Below, in pieces: positions 33,851-46,539 of a stretch of 64,000 bases of DNA. This DNA comes from Gnetum montanum (lineage: Eukaryota; Streptophyta; Gnetopsida; Gnetales; Gnetaceae), in the NCBI GenBank assembly GCA_015680685.1, contig MNCI01022277.1:2258-66257 (forward strand). The letters run 5' to 3'. The notes under the pieces are model-generated. The model had not been told where the DNA came from and did no database searches. It saw nothing but the letters and a program-made list of their open reading frames with translations. Each line of letters opens with the position of its first letter. Position 1 is the stretch's first letter. A program made the position numbers and the translations under genes.

Positions 33851-36660
33851 TCATAGAGGGTATTTGGGGTTAGTTTGCTTGGCATATTTGTCAACCTTAG
33901 TGCTTGGTCGTGGTTTTTTGGTTGTGGCCTTTTAAGTTGCTTTGGCCATAGGGACTAGCTTTGATGGACGAAGCACTCTTTGGTCTCATTGTTGCCTAGC
34001 CATTTCATCTATGAGGTGTTCATTAGGCCTCTTGCATTGCCATCTAGGTGGTGTACCCATGTTACTAGTATGGTTGGCCCTTGCACTAGAAGGGGCTGAT
34101 GCGTTGCCCACTACCAAGCTTTGGGTAGGTAAGGGGCCAACATGTTATGAAACCCTAATGGCAAATGATCGCTATGCAGTTTTTGTTGCAATATGCTATG
34201 GGACCCTAACCACAAAGTGTGTTCTAGGTGCCTAAGGTGATGCTCTAACAATGAAGGGGAGCCTTGAACTCATGGAGGCTAAGGGGGCCTTTACATTGCT
34301 AAAAGGCACTTAGACCATAAAATTCTACTGCACTAGTTCTAACTTACCACCCATGCTGATGGTGTTTATGATGTACCCAACATCATCTACATTTAGAGGG
34401 TCATTGTACACCCTCATGGATTGGTTCTGGGACCTAACCAAGTTTATTGTGTTAAGCACTAGTTCATACCTATCTATCATCCTTTGTAGATTATCTTGCA
34501 AAGCTTGACATAAGTCTATGCTATGACTGGACAACTAGTGGTAATGACAGAATTGGTCCAGCCTAAAGTGCTATGGGATTAGAGGCTCATTTGGTGTTGT
34601 TGAATTGGGATTCCTTTGCAGCTTGCAATACCTATCATGCCTTTTGTAGGCATCTTTAGACATTTTCTTGTGTTGGATGCACCTAGCTTTCAATAGTTAA
34701 TCCAATAGCTCTGAGGGTTTCAATGCTAATGAGGTATACTTTGAGCAATCCTTGCACTCAAAGTTGGACCTTTGACCAGCTTGTATTGTGCCCACTATAG
34801 ATGTAGGTAGGTTGGTTGCCTAGGCACTAGAGTTGGTGGCTTTGTGAGCTAGGGCTTTAGGCTACTTAGCCATCGGCCGTTGATTGGTTGCTTTAGCCTG
34901 TGTGGCTACCATTGCTACTAATGCATTTTCCTTTCTCATGTGTTAGTTTTTGTAGGCCACATAGGTTAGGTCCTTTCTAGCTTGCACCACATCTATGCTC
35001 TTAGTTTGGTCAAAGGCCTAGCTCAGAGACTATAGGGCTAAGTAGTATAGTTTTAACTTGATGAAGTCATTGAATACATCCTTGAAGATGGTTACAAGGT
35101 GCATCTTAGCTATTTCCTCTTGAATTTTGTTTAATGAGGCACTATAACATTGGATAAATTTTTGCATGGGCTCTAGCTGGCCCTGCTTAATCTACATTAA
35201 TTGGTCTAGGGTTGCTTTTGGCTTCAAGTTATAACTAAAGTGCATTACAAATTGACTTAAGAGATCTTCCAAAGAGGAAATAGAAACTTTGGGCAATGCT
35301 TGGTACTAGCCTAAGGCTTTGCTAGTTAATGACATGGCAAGCATGCACATGATGGCATGTAGCCAGGCTTGTAGCAGTAGGCATTTAGACTTGAATGTTA
35401 CCAAGTGCATGTTGGGGTCTCCTTCATCATTGTATTTAGTGAGTTGAGGTAGTGGGACACTAATTGGTAGAGTTAGGGATGGGACCGTATGACTTATAAG
35501 GTCATCCTAGTAGAAGTTCACTACTTTAGCTATTTCGGAGGAAGTAGCTTTGAGTTGCTCACCTCTTCTATCAAACTTTGGATTAGTTGGAATGCCTAAG
35601 CTAAGTTTTGAGATGCCCTAGTTGGTTGCCTTGGCTGTGCCATTTGCTATGTTGGTTGTATGGCCTAGGACCAAGTTATTGGTTGTGGAACCACACAATG
35701 TGGTTGATGCATTGGTTGTGCTATGGATGTGGTGACTGGGGCAAGCCACATATGCATGGGTTAGATTGATGCTGAGGGAATTGATGAAATAGGTAGGATG
35801 CAAGGTTCCTGAGTCATTTGGGGTCTTAAGATGGGCCCTACATGAATGTGGGGATAAGTAGGTGTGATTACTGTTGGCAAATATGGCTTGGAAGGTTGAG
35901 ATGATTCCATGAAGGGCAAGTGGAAAGAGGCTATTGCATCATAGTACATGTATTATGTTTAATGCATTACTACTATAGGCATCAACCTAAGCTTGACGAA
36001 GTGGGAAGGTGATGTTGGTGTTATAATTGTCTTAGGGAGAATGGGTGAATTGAACCAAGGAGGGGCTATATTAGGGAGTGGTTGTTGGAAGATGGTGTGA
36101 AAGGGGCTCTCATGTTTGGAGTGAGTTTTGAACTTTTCTTCTTCCTCTTATAGGGTTTCCTCATAGTTAGTCCCCACGTCACACTCACCTGCTTGTATAA
36201 GTTGGAACAACAACTAGTGGTGGGACTCTATGAGTGGGATGATGTTGAATAAGGAAGGGATATACTCTCATGCATCCTAGTGGATTAGTTTGAAGTCCTA
36301 TTTTTTCTGCATGTCAAGGTGTTCCATGGGGTAACCTTGCTTGGATCTTTGCACATATGAAGTTGTATTTTTCATTGCTAAGCATGGCATACTCATGCAT
36401 CCTAGTGGATTAGTTTGAAGTCCTATTTTGCCTGCATGTCAAGGTGATCCATAGGGTAACCTTAATCGGATATTTGCACATATGAAGTTGTATTGTTCAT
36501 TGCTGAGCATGGCATACTTTAGGTCTTAGCCATGTACCCTAAGGGATTTCCTCAGTCCTGCCATCATGAGCTCAAGGTTGTCACTCTTGGCCTCTTGTTG
36601 GATGGTAAAAATGTCAAGTGTGTTTGACACCGATGTTGAAGGCTAATCTAGATTCATGAT
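33851..36660 (-). pseudogene. gag of Tat element E
   Basis: Minus-strand frame starting near 36657 (MNLD.PSTSV..). The Retrotrans_gag core at 34950-35500 reads VPLPQLTKYNDEGDPNMHLV, AMSLTSKALG.YQALP, SISSLEDLLSQF, and GQLEPMQKFIQCYSASLNKI. A C-terminal C/H motif reads QFCHYH..SSHSIDLCQALQ near 34530, matching FCDYH of copy C. A 125-bp tandem duplication at 36265-36514 shifts the N-terminal frame. Capsid protein that would let the element use helper enzymes; inactive now. Confidence 0.75.
36265..36514. repeat. 125-bp tandem duplication inside gag of element E
   Basis: Two units beginning CTCATGCATCCTAGTGGATT at about 36267 and 36392. The length is not a multiple of three. Confidence 0.85.
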
Positions 36661-37006
36661 CGTAGATTGAGTTGTGAAAGGGAGAGTTGCAAGTTACTAG
36701 TTGCAGAAAAATGGCTAACACTAGTGACTACAAAAAATGGCTAACTGTGGAGACTATGTTCTATGTGTTGAGAGCTGACTATGCTCTCCATGAACTATGC
36801 TCTCTATGCTAAGAGCTAACTGTGCTCTCTATGTTGAGAGAATAGAGACTTAGGAAAATAGTGGAGAGAAGTGTGATTTGGATTGCTACATAGGATCCTA
36901 GGGGGACCAACTATGAAGTCCAATTTGCACCAATAGGTTGATAGACAAATATGATGTAGAGAGCATGCAAGAAAACCATAATAGAGCCTCAAAAGAGTGG
37001 TTTGGT

Positions 37007-37026
37007 CCTCCTTCTAATACAAAAAA
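37007..37026 (-). promoter_or_regulatory. primer-binding site of element E
   Basis: Minus strand reads TTGTATTAGAAGGAGGACCA, equivalent to TGGCACTAGAAGGAGGGGC of copy C after G-to-A changes. Confidence 0.7.
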
Positions 37027-37027
37027 T

Positions 37028-38716
37028 TGTGATGATAAAAAATGTCAGTGCTTAGAACACCAAGGGGTTCATGGGTGCACAGCCTAACACCAAGTCTACA
37101 TGAGGGCCTACTAGAGGTAGAGATGGGATGCCTTGAATGATCTTATCAATCAAATAGGGATTTTACTAAATGAAACTGGGGTGTTGGATGCAACTATGGT
37201 GTAGTGTGGTTACCCAATATGTTGACATGAAATGGTGCTAACTATGTAAGAAGTGTTCATGGTGTTAATAGTGTTGATGGTGTCAGTAGTGTCGATGGTG
37301 TTGAGCATAGTGATAGGGGCTTGAGGGGATGAGCATAGTTAAGGGTTTTAGTGAAAATGAGTGTCCTGACACACAAAGACTACCACTCCAAGTGTAGTTT
37401 TAATGTGACTACATGTTAAAAATAGGAAAAATGTAAAGAAATTGCAAAAAATGCAAGAGAGAGAAATATAACAGTAGCCCAAATGGGGTTGAGTGTAGTT
37501 ACCACTAGAAGGGGTGAGAAGGTATGTGATGTATAACAAGCATAGTGGAGAGTGTAGTTATAGTATTGGGGGTGTCTCACCATGAAGATTGACATTTTTC
37601 TATGGTGTTTATGCCTACCAGGTTGGCTTTCATAGTATGTAGTGGGCTATGGTGTCCTATGATGAGCTACAGTGGTGTGCAACTTGCCTTGCTTTGGCTC
37701 ACTAGTGTGCCTTTGAATTTTTGTGCATCCAAAATGCTAAGATGCTCAAATTTGTCAACTTGCCCAAATTTTCCAACCTTGAAAATGTTGAAAATGGGGC
37801 TATTTATAGGCCTAGGGTTAGTAGAAAATCTAGGGAGATTGCCATATGGGAGAGGGAATGGTTGGGACTATGTTGTCTCCCAAATATGCTCTCCATTGAG
37901 GCTAGCAGTGTTGTGCTTTACTGTACTCTACTAGACTCTACGAGACTATAATGCTATGAATACACTATCAACTACATGTATATGCACTAGGAGGACAATA
38001 ATGTACATGAAAAAAATGCAATTTTTGAGGCTACACTCTGGGAATACACTCTCCATTGTCTTGCATGGGGTTGAGTGTAGGTGGAATTTTGGGGACAAAA
38101 AGGCAGGTACAAAAAAGATGCATCTTGCTAATTACACTTTTAGTGGATGAGTTAGAGATAAGCTAAGTGTTAGTGCTACATTTGTAAAGGCCTTTGGAGG
38201 CTTTTTTAGCTGACTATGCTTAACTACACTCTAGACTGGGGGAGAGCATAAACCCATACTTAGAAACATTTTTGCAAAAAATGGCTATGTGCTAACTATG
38301 CTTTCCACGGGAGGCTAACTACACTTCCAATTACGGGTGAGTGTAGTCCTAGCACTTATTAAAAATTGTAGAAATTGGTTTCTGGTTGACTACACTTGAC
38401 TATGCTCTAGGGTAGTGGAGAGCATAGTCTTAGCACCTAGAAAATTTTGCAATGGCTGGTTTGACACTTTGAAAAATTTGTAAAACTAGAATTTTTGTTG
38501 ACTACCCTCTAACTATGCTCTAGGGTAGTGGAGAGCATAGTCTCAACACTTAGAAAACTATGCCTTTGTGTTGACTATGCTTAACTATGCTTTAGGGTAA
38601 TGGAGAGTGTAGTCTTAGTACTTTGAAAATTATGCAAAAAATGGCCTCATGTTGACACTTAGAAAAATTTGTAGTTGGAATTCCATAGTCAAAATTTTGA
38701 TGGTGTTCTAATCATA
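37028..38716 (-). mobile_element. 5' LTR of Tat element E
   Basis: Homologous over its length to 27691-29346 (for example ACTACATGTATATG, the TATTTATAGG box at 37801, and the repeated ACTATGCTCTAGGGTAGTGG hairpins near 38400 and 38515). The outer end is altered (TTCTAATCATA instead of TTTCA), so 38716 rests on the target duplication and the host frame. Confidence 0.82.
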
Positions 38717-38721
38717 AGGAG

Positions 38722-40050
38722 CAAAATAAGTGCAACACAGGATGAGAAACCACTAGAGTAATTAGTGGGAAGTGGGCAACCACTTCCAGATGTCTTTAAC
38801 CTTCTAGAAAACATCATTGCAATCTAGTCAGAGTTAGAGGAGGCAAGGGGAAAAAATATCATATTGGAGGGGCAACTTGAAATATCCAAGGAGCAGAATG
38901 AATGCTTGACTACAGAACTTGCTAAAATAAGAGCCTAGATTGTCAATCCTACATTTCTTAACCCAACACTAACAAGAGATGAGGCTATGGAATAGCTTCA
39001 CACTAAGCTCAAAGGGGTTGAGAGTATAATGGAAAGGGTGGTATTCTATAGATCCTTGGAAGAGGCCACGCAACATAAGATTCAAAATTCCTTAGATTAG
39101 ACCCACTAGGAGAATGTCTAATTGACCATAGAAAATCATCGCCTGTAGAAAGTTGATGCACATAAGTAATAGTTAACTAAATTTATCCATCAATAGTAAG
39201 AGAAAACTACCAAAGTAAACACAGAATTGGGGAGATTGGGAATAGAAAACAGGAATCTCTCCATGGAGGAGATGCACACCCTTCACCAGAAGACTACAAT
39301 TGAGGTAGCCACCTAGAAATATGAAGCTCTCAAATTTGAGAAATTCAAAGATCATTATAGAGAACAGGTTAGTCTATAGAAGGAAGTAAACAAAGAACAT
39401 ATTGAATTGGTGAAGGAAAAACAAAATGAAGCCCTCCAATAAGGTAGAGAAGTTTAGCATTCCATTGTTGATGGGGTATATGCCTACAACAAGGTAGAAG
39501 TCCACACAAAGGAGTTGCAAGTCAAGGAGATGATGGAGTACATGGAGCTTGCTAATCTTTGTTACATAAATCTGGCCATGTTGACTATTCGATGGCCATG
39601 GTCTAAATTCGAGAAATAGGTGATTAGCTTGTACTTGTTGTACAAGGTTGAGTTCAAGACCCACAAGCTTACCAAGGATAAGCTTGTGGGGGCTACTGCT
39701 AAACTCAAAGGTCTTAAGGCAGTTTTCACTAATCAATGATCAACTACTGAGAACCTAGCTAGGAGGATGAATGAATACTAAGAGCTACAAAAATTCAACA
39801 ATGGCATTCAACAAAACACAAACAGTTCAATGCCTAGGTTTTCAATGTAAAGGAGATGTTCCTAATCATGCATTGTCTATCAGATGTTCCCATTCTAGCT
39901 TGCATTAGTGATGCTATGTGGACTATGAATGATCCTTGGATTAAGGAGGAGAAGATGAAGGCATTTCTTGATTCCTTTTACCTTTCACTAGAGATTGTAG
40001 CTACATCAGGACAACCATAGTTGCCTCAACTACCACACATTTTTGAAGCT
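38722..40050 (+). pseudogene. ORF3 of element D, second segment (coiled coil)
   Basis: Continues the frame interrupted at 27690. It is dominated by Glu/Lys/Leu heptads (LEEARGKNIILEGQLEISKE, LGRLGIENRNLSMEEM, HIELVKEKQNEAL), consistent with a long coiled coil. A more globular part near 39530-39740 follows (MEYMELANLCYINLAMLTIR). Stops are mostly TAG where Gln would fit. The frame runs through IFEA at the C insertion point. Confidence 0.6.
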
Positions 40051-41712
40051 TGTAGCGATCGAAAACGTCGACGGCTGGAAAACAATATCGAGGGGCCGTC
40101 AGTCGCTGACAGTCTTAACCCTATTTCTCCGGGAGGGCCGTGCTAGATGTAATAGAAATGGGGCACCCTAAATGGTCTGGTGGATCAAATAGGGACTTAG
40201 TTGGTGTTAATATAACCTTTTGCAACATGTGATTTGAAAATGAGACTGATAGCATGAAGTAATTCTTAAATGTAAAAGAAACATAAAATAGTGCAAAAAA
40301 AGCAATAGTAAATAGAAGATAGTGTAAAAATGTAGTTAGAAAAATGCACCACTTCGAAGCTATGAACTTTCTCTATCAAGATGGATGCACTCAGTTGCAT
40401 AGCATTGAGAAGTGCAGAGGTCTTGAGGGTAACCAAGACATGTAGAGCAAGAGGGTTGTGTGCTCGAATACAAACTCAGTCATCAACAATGCGAAGTTCT
40501 ACCAAGGTGGTAGAAAAGAAAAGAATAGAATACCAACTGAAAGTGCTAACTGTTTACAATGCTAGATAGAAAGCTTACAATGCTTGAGGTTATAGTGCCA
40601 ACTTTTTGCTTGTTAGCCAACCATATTGTTAGTCGACTAGATTGTCAAGAAAATAGGCTAGGAACTGAAAAGCTACAAAAAGCCAAAAAAGAGATGAGAG
40701 AGTAGGAGCCAGAGAGAGAGAGAGAGACTGAAAAAGTGCCAGACCAAAAAGCCCAAAGCCAGAGAGCCTTTAAGCATCACTCATTGGGGTATTTATAGGA
40801 CCAAGGATGCACAAAAGATGCGATTTGAACGCCATGTGCCTTGGGCTTATGCTGACCTATCTATGCTACACGTGCCTATATGAACATTGGGCGAGCCTAC
40901 CATGCCATAATTACGAGCCTACCATGCAGTAATTGCACTGTCAGAGCAACGATGCAATTAGGTGAAGTGCATTGATGTTGCGTAACTTGTTGCCATGTTT
41001 TGCTATGCATTGTAGCGTAGCATGTTTAGCGTGGCGTAGCATTTTGTTACGTTGTGCTATGCTACATAGCATAGTGTAGCGTAACCACTCGTTTGAAGTG
41101 AGAAACTTGCATTTTATTCTACTTCATGTACAAGAAACATTTGGAGTGTGCTGACTATTTGTCACATTTTTGCTACGCTATGCCACACTATGTAGTGTAT
41201 TGTAGCACAGCAACTAACCTTAGTCGGAAAAAATGTCGCCCATCTACAAACTTTTTTTTTTTTGCATTGCAAAACTTGCAAACTTGCTGATCTCGCCCTT
41301 CGAGTTGCCCTCTGTTGCTTTCGCAGAATTTCTACACCTCGCTGTGCCTTATAGCTTAGCGTAGCGTAGCAGCAAACATGACTTGATTTTGCCAAGTTCG
41401 CCGCTTTTTGATGGAAGGAGACATTACCGAAGGAATTGAAGGCAAGCGAGGGGATTGGTTATCCAGCTTTTACTATGTTGTGCTACGCTGTGTGGCATAG
41501 TGTAGCATAGCACTATGCTTCTGCAAATGTCTTCTAAATTTTTCTATGCTACATGGTGTAGCATAGCGTAGCAAGGCTCCTTGACTTAGAAAATTTTCTG
41601 AAGTAGACAGTCTGCACATCGGAGCATCCATCTCTTGAAGAACTGCCATAACACTGCACGAATTGCAAAGGCTTGGTGAAGCAAGCATGCCTTCGAATTT
41701 TGGGGTGTTTCA
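40051..41712 (-). mobile_element. 3' LTR of Tat element C
   Basis: 1662 bp. Plus-strand text begins TGTAGCGATC and ends GGGGTGTTTCA, that is TGAAACACCCC...GATCGCTACA on the element strand. TATA box near 40788-40799. Palindrome at about 41048-41085. Confidence 0.93.
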
Positions 41713-41726
41713 TTGTCCCCTCTTTG
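41713..41726 (-). promoter_or_regulatory. polypurine tract of element C
   Basis: Minus strand CAAAGAGGGGACAA, directly upstream of the 3' LTR. Confidence 0.85.
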
Positions 41727-42770
41727 TTGACGTCTGGAGGATGGGCTTGAGAGACGTTGACAAAGAAAATGAAACAACACAGAAGGCATGATGCTAACGT
41801 TACTACTTAGTGAGTATCAAGATGTCGCTTGGATGCACTTGAGAGTGTTGATTGGCTTCCAGGAAAAGGGAAAATATGAGGTTTAGAAAATTCCCTCATC
41901 AGAGTGCTCACGAGGGACTTGTTTGCATTTTCATCTTTACTCTAACCTTCAACCTCGTGTAGGATAGGTGTTTCTTTCGTAGGATGAGCTGTGTTACATC
42001 CGTGAAGGGTTTTTGACTTGCCTTCAGATGCATCCCATGCGGAGAGCTATGTTATGCATGTCATGGAATTTTCACTCTGAAGTAGTCAAGCTAGTCAAGG
42101 CACTCACTTTATGATGCTGTAGCACCTGCTATTGTGGCTAGACTCGCCTTTGGCCGCACTCTATAAGCACGATGAAGAGCGAAACAACCATGATGCGAAG
42201 CGAGGGCACACAGTCTTACTTACTATAGACATTGTTGAAGCTATTGGACACCCATGCTGGTGCATAGTGTCCAAAGTAGGGAGGCCAACAGTGGCCTCGG
42301 CAGCATCGACGTGGAGGAACTGGCGTCGATGGTGCTAGGAGCTGCTGTGAGTGCGGATGCTCTGGAATCCCTACCAAAGGCATGAATTCTTAGTTTAGCT
42401 ATGGGATCAACTACCACATAGCTAAACGTCATGCGAGTTAAGGCATTGGCATGGAGCTGGAGGATAGCAATACTGTGGCTGGGCCACAGTACTACTGTAA
42501 CTCCAACGATGGGTGTTAGCCAAGGAACTACCATCAAGGTGGTGGACCATGGCGATGGTAGGTCTGAAGGGCCAGTGTGATGCCATATGACATCTCTGGA
42601 GGATTAGCACAATGCCAAGGGTGACAACATCATGTGCATTCCAGATCATGTTCCCACTGCATCGTGAACCACATTCTAGAGCTGCAATGTCCCACCCCCA
42701 CATCATCACTGTGCATGCTCATTCAATGTGTACTTGGTGTAGATGCATGCTAGGGATGTGACGCGAACCC
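41727..42770 (-). other. 3' UTR of element C
   Basis: Aligned with the 3' UTRs of copies A and B. No coding support. Confidence 0.75.
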
Positions 42771-43200
42771 AGTTTAAGGTCTTGGTAGACTGTGTGCTAG
42801 TTTAGGGTCCCAGCGGACTGTTGTGCTGGCTTAAGGTCCCAGCAGATCATACATGCTAGTTTAACATCATAGCAGACGTGCCATGCCAGTTTATAGTCAT
42901 AGTGGACTAGTTGTGCCAGTTTTACGTCATATTAGATGGCTTCCACTAGTTTAATGTTATAGCAGACATGCCGTGCAAGTTTATAGTCATAGCAGACTAG
43001 CTGTGCCAATTTTACATCGTAGCGGACGGTTGCCGCTAGTTTAATGTCATAGCGGATGCTGCTTTTCATGGTTGCCAATTTATTGTTATAGCAAATGATG
43101 CTCGATGTCGCTAGTTTAATGTCATTGCGGACGTTGGTTGATGTTGCCAGTTTATTGTCATAGCAGACGTTGCTCATTGCTATTACCAATTTATCATGCT
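42771..43200 (-). repeat. post-integrase minisatellite, open frame kept (copy C)
   Basis: Minus-strand array of about a dozen units. A frame of 86 codons (43189-42932) repeats CYDNKLA / RYDIKLA / RYDVKLAQL with spacings of 10-13 codons. It is in the integrase frame, starting after the integrase TGA (43231-43229); as in copy A that stop is followed by AGC ATG. One stop (TAG) lies between. Confidence 0.85.
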
Positions 43201-43228
43201 AGCAGACCCTGCTCAATGTCTTCATGCT

Positions 43229-46200
43229 TCAAATGTAGTATGGCTTGAGGTACAAGTGATTCATTGGGTTGGCAAACTTGTTGCCGTCCATGTTTGCTAG
43301 ATTGAAGGCTCCATTCTCGAAGGCTTTGGTGACCATGTAAGGGCCTTCCCAGTTGGCTGAGAACTTTCTCACATGCTCATGGACAACCTTGAGGATGAGC
43401 TCTCTCTTCTGTACTAGCCGTCGATGCAGGTCTGCATGGTGCTTTTGCTGTTGCTTGCTCTAGTAGCATTCTATGCACCTCAGTGTCTATGCATGCTCCT
43501 CCTTTACTGAGTCGAGGTCAATGATCCACGACTCATTGTTCTAGGCTTTGCTCACAACATCTAAGAGGATCATCCGGAGTGATGGTATCTACAACTCAAG
43601 AGGCAACATAGCTTTAGATCTGTAAACAAGGCTGTAAGGAGTCTTACTTGTTCCATTTCTGCATGTCGTTCTGTAGGCCTAGAGAATGTAGAGGATTTGT
43701 TCATGCCACTGCCTCTTGCTATTGCCAAGCATCCACTTTAGCAAGTTGATGATGGACTTATTTGTAGCCTCTGCCTATTTGTTCACGTGTGGGTAATATG
43801 GGGAGGAGAATGATTGCTTAATGCCTAGATTGCTATAGAAGGTTTGAGTTTCTGTACTACTGAATTGTGGCCCATTGTCAGTTACAATAGTCATTAGAAA
43901 CCTTGTCACGATGTGATCCAGGATGAAATGGCAGATTTTCTGAAACATCATTTTCCTTAGGGGAATAGCTTCCACCCACTTAGTAAAATACTTAGTGGTG
44001 GTGATAGTGAAGCTATGCCCTATAGAGGACTTAGGCATGATAGGTCCTATGATATCTAGTCCCCATTGTTGGAAAGGCCATGTGATTTGCATTGGGTACA
44101 GGTCCGTAGGTGAGATGTGTATGATATTTGCGTATCTCTGGCATGTGTCACACATCTTGACTTTTGACAGACAATCATGCTCCATGTGGGGCCAATAGTA
44201 CCCTAGGTGTCTGATTTTTGCAGCCATAGCCCTAGGTGCTATGTGTTCACCACATAGCCCCTCATGCACTTCATTAACTACCTTTTGCGCCTTCTCCTCA
44301 CCCATGCATGCTAGCAATATCCCGTTGTAAGAATGTCAGCACAAGGCGTCATTCCCCATGAGTGTATATTGCTAGGTGCACTTGCAGATCACATCTATCT
44401 GAGTAGATGTCAGTCCACTTGGTGGTTCGCCATGCTGTAGGTAGGCTTTAATGTTAGCATACCACTCCTAGGTATCTACAGCATTGATAGAGGCCACATG
44501 TCCCACCTGAGTGATAGGATCAGTACATTCATCAATTGAAGTCGGAAGACTTGCAAATGAGTGTGATGGAATGTTTAATTCAAAGGTGGCTAAGGCATAT
44601 GCCACGGTGTTCTTGTTGCATGGAATGTGTTGCACATCTATGGTTGCAAATTGCTTAAGTAGGCTTTTTGCTAGGTCACAGTAGGATTGCAAGTGTGTAG
44701 CTTTGCAGGAATAGACCCTGGTGATTTGATTCACAACTAGTTGCGAATCACCACGGATCACCAAGTGTTGTATGCATAGTATTTGGGTAGCTGAGAGGCC
44801 TCTGAATAGCCCCTCATACTCTGCCACATTGTTGGTGCATGGGAATGTAAAATGATAAGCAAATAGGTTTCTTTCCCTAGAGGGGAACATAATGACAGTA
44901 GCTGCGCTACCTCCTCACAAGGTTGAGGCACTGTCGAAGTGTAGAGTAGCTTCTAGGTGTGATGGAACGATGTTGATAGTGCCAACATGTTCGTCTGGGA
45001 ATTTGGGATCTATGGTTGCGTGGTCGTCAATAGGTGAGGCCGTAAGTTGCATTGCTATGGCTTGACCCTTAGTCGATGACTGGCATACATAGTGTAGGTC
45101 GAACTCTGAGGTTATTTCTTTCCATCGGGCTATCCTGCTACTTTCATACAGGTTGTTAGTGATAGCCTAGAGTATGTTGCTTTTGTAAATGATGTTGACT
45201 ACACTACGAAATAGATAGTGCCTTCAATTTTTTAACGCAAACACTAAAGCAAGGAAATTCCTCTCCACTTCGTTGTATTTCGCCTCATGCGCTATTAATG
45301 TATGACTCAGGTAGTACACTGGTATCTCAGATCCATCGTCTCATTTTTGACATAGTAGTGGTGAGATAGATGTGTCAGAGGTGGCAAGGTAGATGAAGAA
45401 AGGCTTATCCCTTTGTGGCAGATGCACCGTTGGGAGGTGCAAAAGCTCTTCCTTCAAGTCGTCAAAGGCTTGTTGACACTGGGTTGTCCATTTGAAGTCA
45501 ACCCCCTTCTTTAGAAGATGTTGCATGGGGTATAACTTGTTAGTCAACTTTGCTATAAACCTTCGGATGAACTGTACCCTACCTTGCAACCCATGTAACT
45601 CGTTAAGGTTTGTAGGAGGTGCCAGGTTGACGATGGCCTTGACTTTTTCAAGGTCCACCCTTATTCTAGCCTCCGATACCACAAATCCTAACATGTGTTC
45701 GATTTTAACATTGAAGACACACTTCTTGGGATTAAGGCATAGATCATGCATTTGACAACACTTAAGGACTACCCCTAGATTGTGTGGATGATCAACTACC
45801 TCTTTGGACTTGACTACTATATCATCCACATAGTCATTTAATGTTTCTAGGATGTAATCACTAAAGATGTAAGTCATGGCTTGCTGATAGGTTGCTCCAG
45901 CATTCTTGAGCCCAAAAGGCATCATGGTGTAACAGAATGTCCCCCATGGGGTCATGAAGGTTGTCATTAGCTGATGTTCCAGGTTGATGTGAATTTGGTT
46001 GTAGTCGGAGAAGCCATCCATGAAGGATAATAGAGCATGACCAGCCATAGTGTCGATGAGTTGATCAATGCTTGGAAGTGGGAAGTCATCCTTGATCATT
46101 NNNNNNNNNNNNNNNNNNNNNNNNNNNNNNNNNNNNNNNNNNNNNNNNNNNNNNNNNNNNNNNNNNNNNNNNNNNNNNNNNNNNNNNNNNNNNNNNNNNN

Positions 46201-46460
46201 NNNNNNNNNNNNNNNNNNNNNNNNNNNNNNNNNNNNNNNNNNNNNNNNNNNNNNNNNNNNNNNNNNNNNNNNNNNNNNNNNNNNNNNNNNNNNNNNNNNN
46301 NNNNNNNNNNNNNNNNNNNNNNNNNNNNNNNNNNNNNNNNNNNNNNNNNNNNNNNNNNCTAGGGCTAAAGGTGTGGAGAGATCATGATGGATTTCCAGTT
46401 TTGCTTAACTAGTAAAAATGAGATGAAAGCCTGGTTAAGAGGCACTTGTTGGTAGCAATC
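43229..46460 (-). pseudogene. pol of Tat element C (RT, RNase H, archaeal-type RNase H, integrase)
   Basis: Better preserved than copy B. A 252-codon RT-RNase H frame (46099-45341) holds LLSFMDGFSDYNQI, MMPFGLKNAGATYQQAM, LNDYVDDIVVKSK and FIYLATSDTSIS. Archaeal-type RNase H at 44960-44500 has HFDSAST (Asp retained), NVAEYEGLFRGL, RGDSQLVVNQI and VAYALATFEL. A 180-codon integrase frame (44317-43775) has HEGLCGEHIAP..CDTCQRY, WGLDIIGPI, TKYFTKWVEAIPLRK and VTDNGPQFSS, and the tail ends LKPYYI at 43229. Pre-RT sequence resumes beyond the sequence gap at 46359-46460. Stops and a gap make it non-functional. Confidence 0.93.
46101..46358. other. assembly gap (258 N)
   Basis: Run of N inside pol of element C. 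Comparison with copy B (from about 9171 to 9737) shows about 565 bases should lie here, so the gap is not to scale. Confidence 0.95.
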
Positions 46461-46539
46461 CTGTATAATGAAAAATTGCAAAGCAATGATGAGATGTATG
46501 ATGTAGAGATTACAATTTTTCCAGTTTAAAGTCATGGTA

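Larger units (their letters stand above)
27691..38716 (-). mobile_element. Tat element E, gag-protease only (non-autonomous)
   Basis: Minus-strand element with LTRs at 27691-29346 (3') and 37028-38716 (5'), a primer site at 37007-37026, gag, protease, a long minisatellite and a 3' UTR. RT, RNase H and integrase are absent. Flanks AGGAC (27686-27690) and AGGAG (38717-38721) give a near-perfect 5-bp target duplication. Removing the element restores the ORF3 frame of element D. Gag plus LTRs without pol fits the TR-GAG class of non-autonomous elements. Confidence 0.82.

Noticed and set aside
37602-37934. 110-codon open frame in the 5' LTR of element E
   Set aside because: Lies wholly in an LTR, is not open in the partner LTR in the same way, and resembles no family.
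42771-43200. CRISPR-like array
   Set aside because: Short direct repeats without distinct spacers, inside a plant retrotransposon; a minisatellite explains them.
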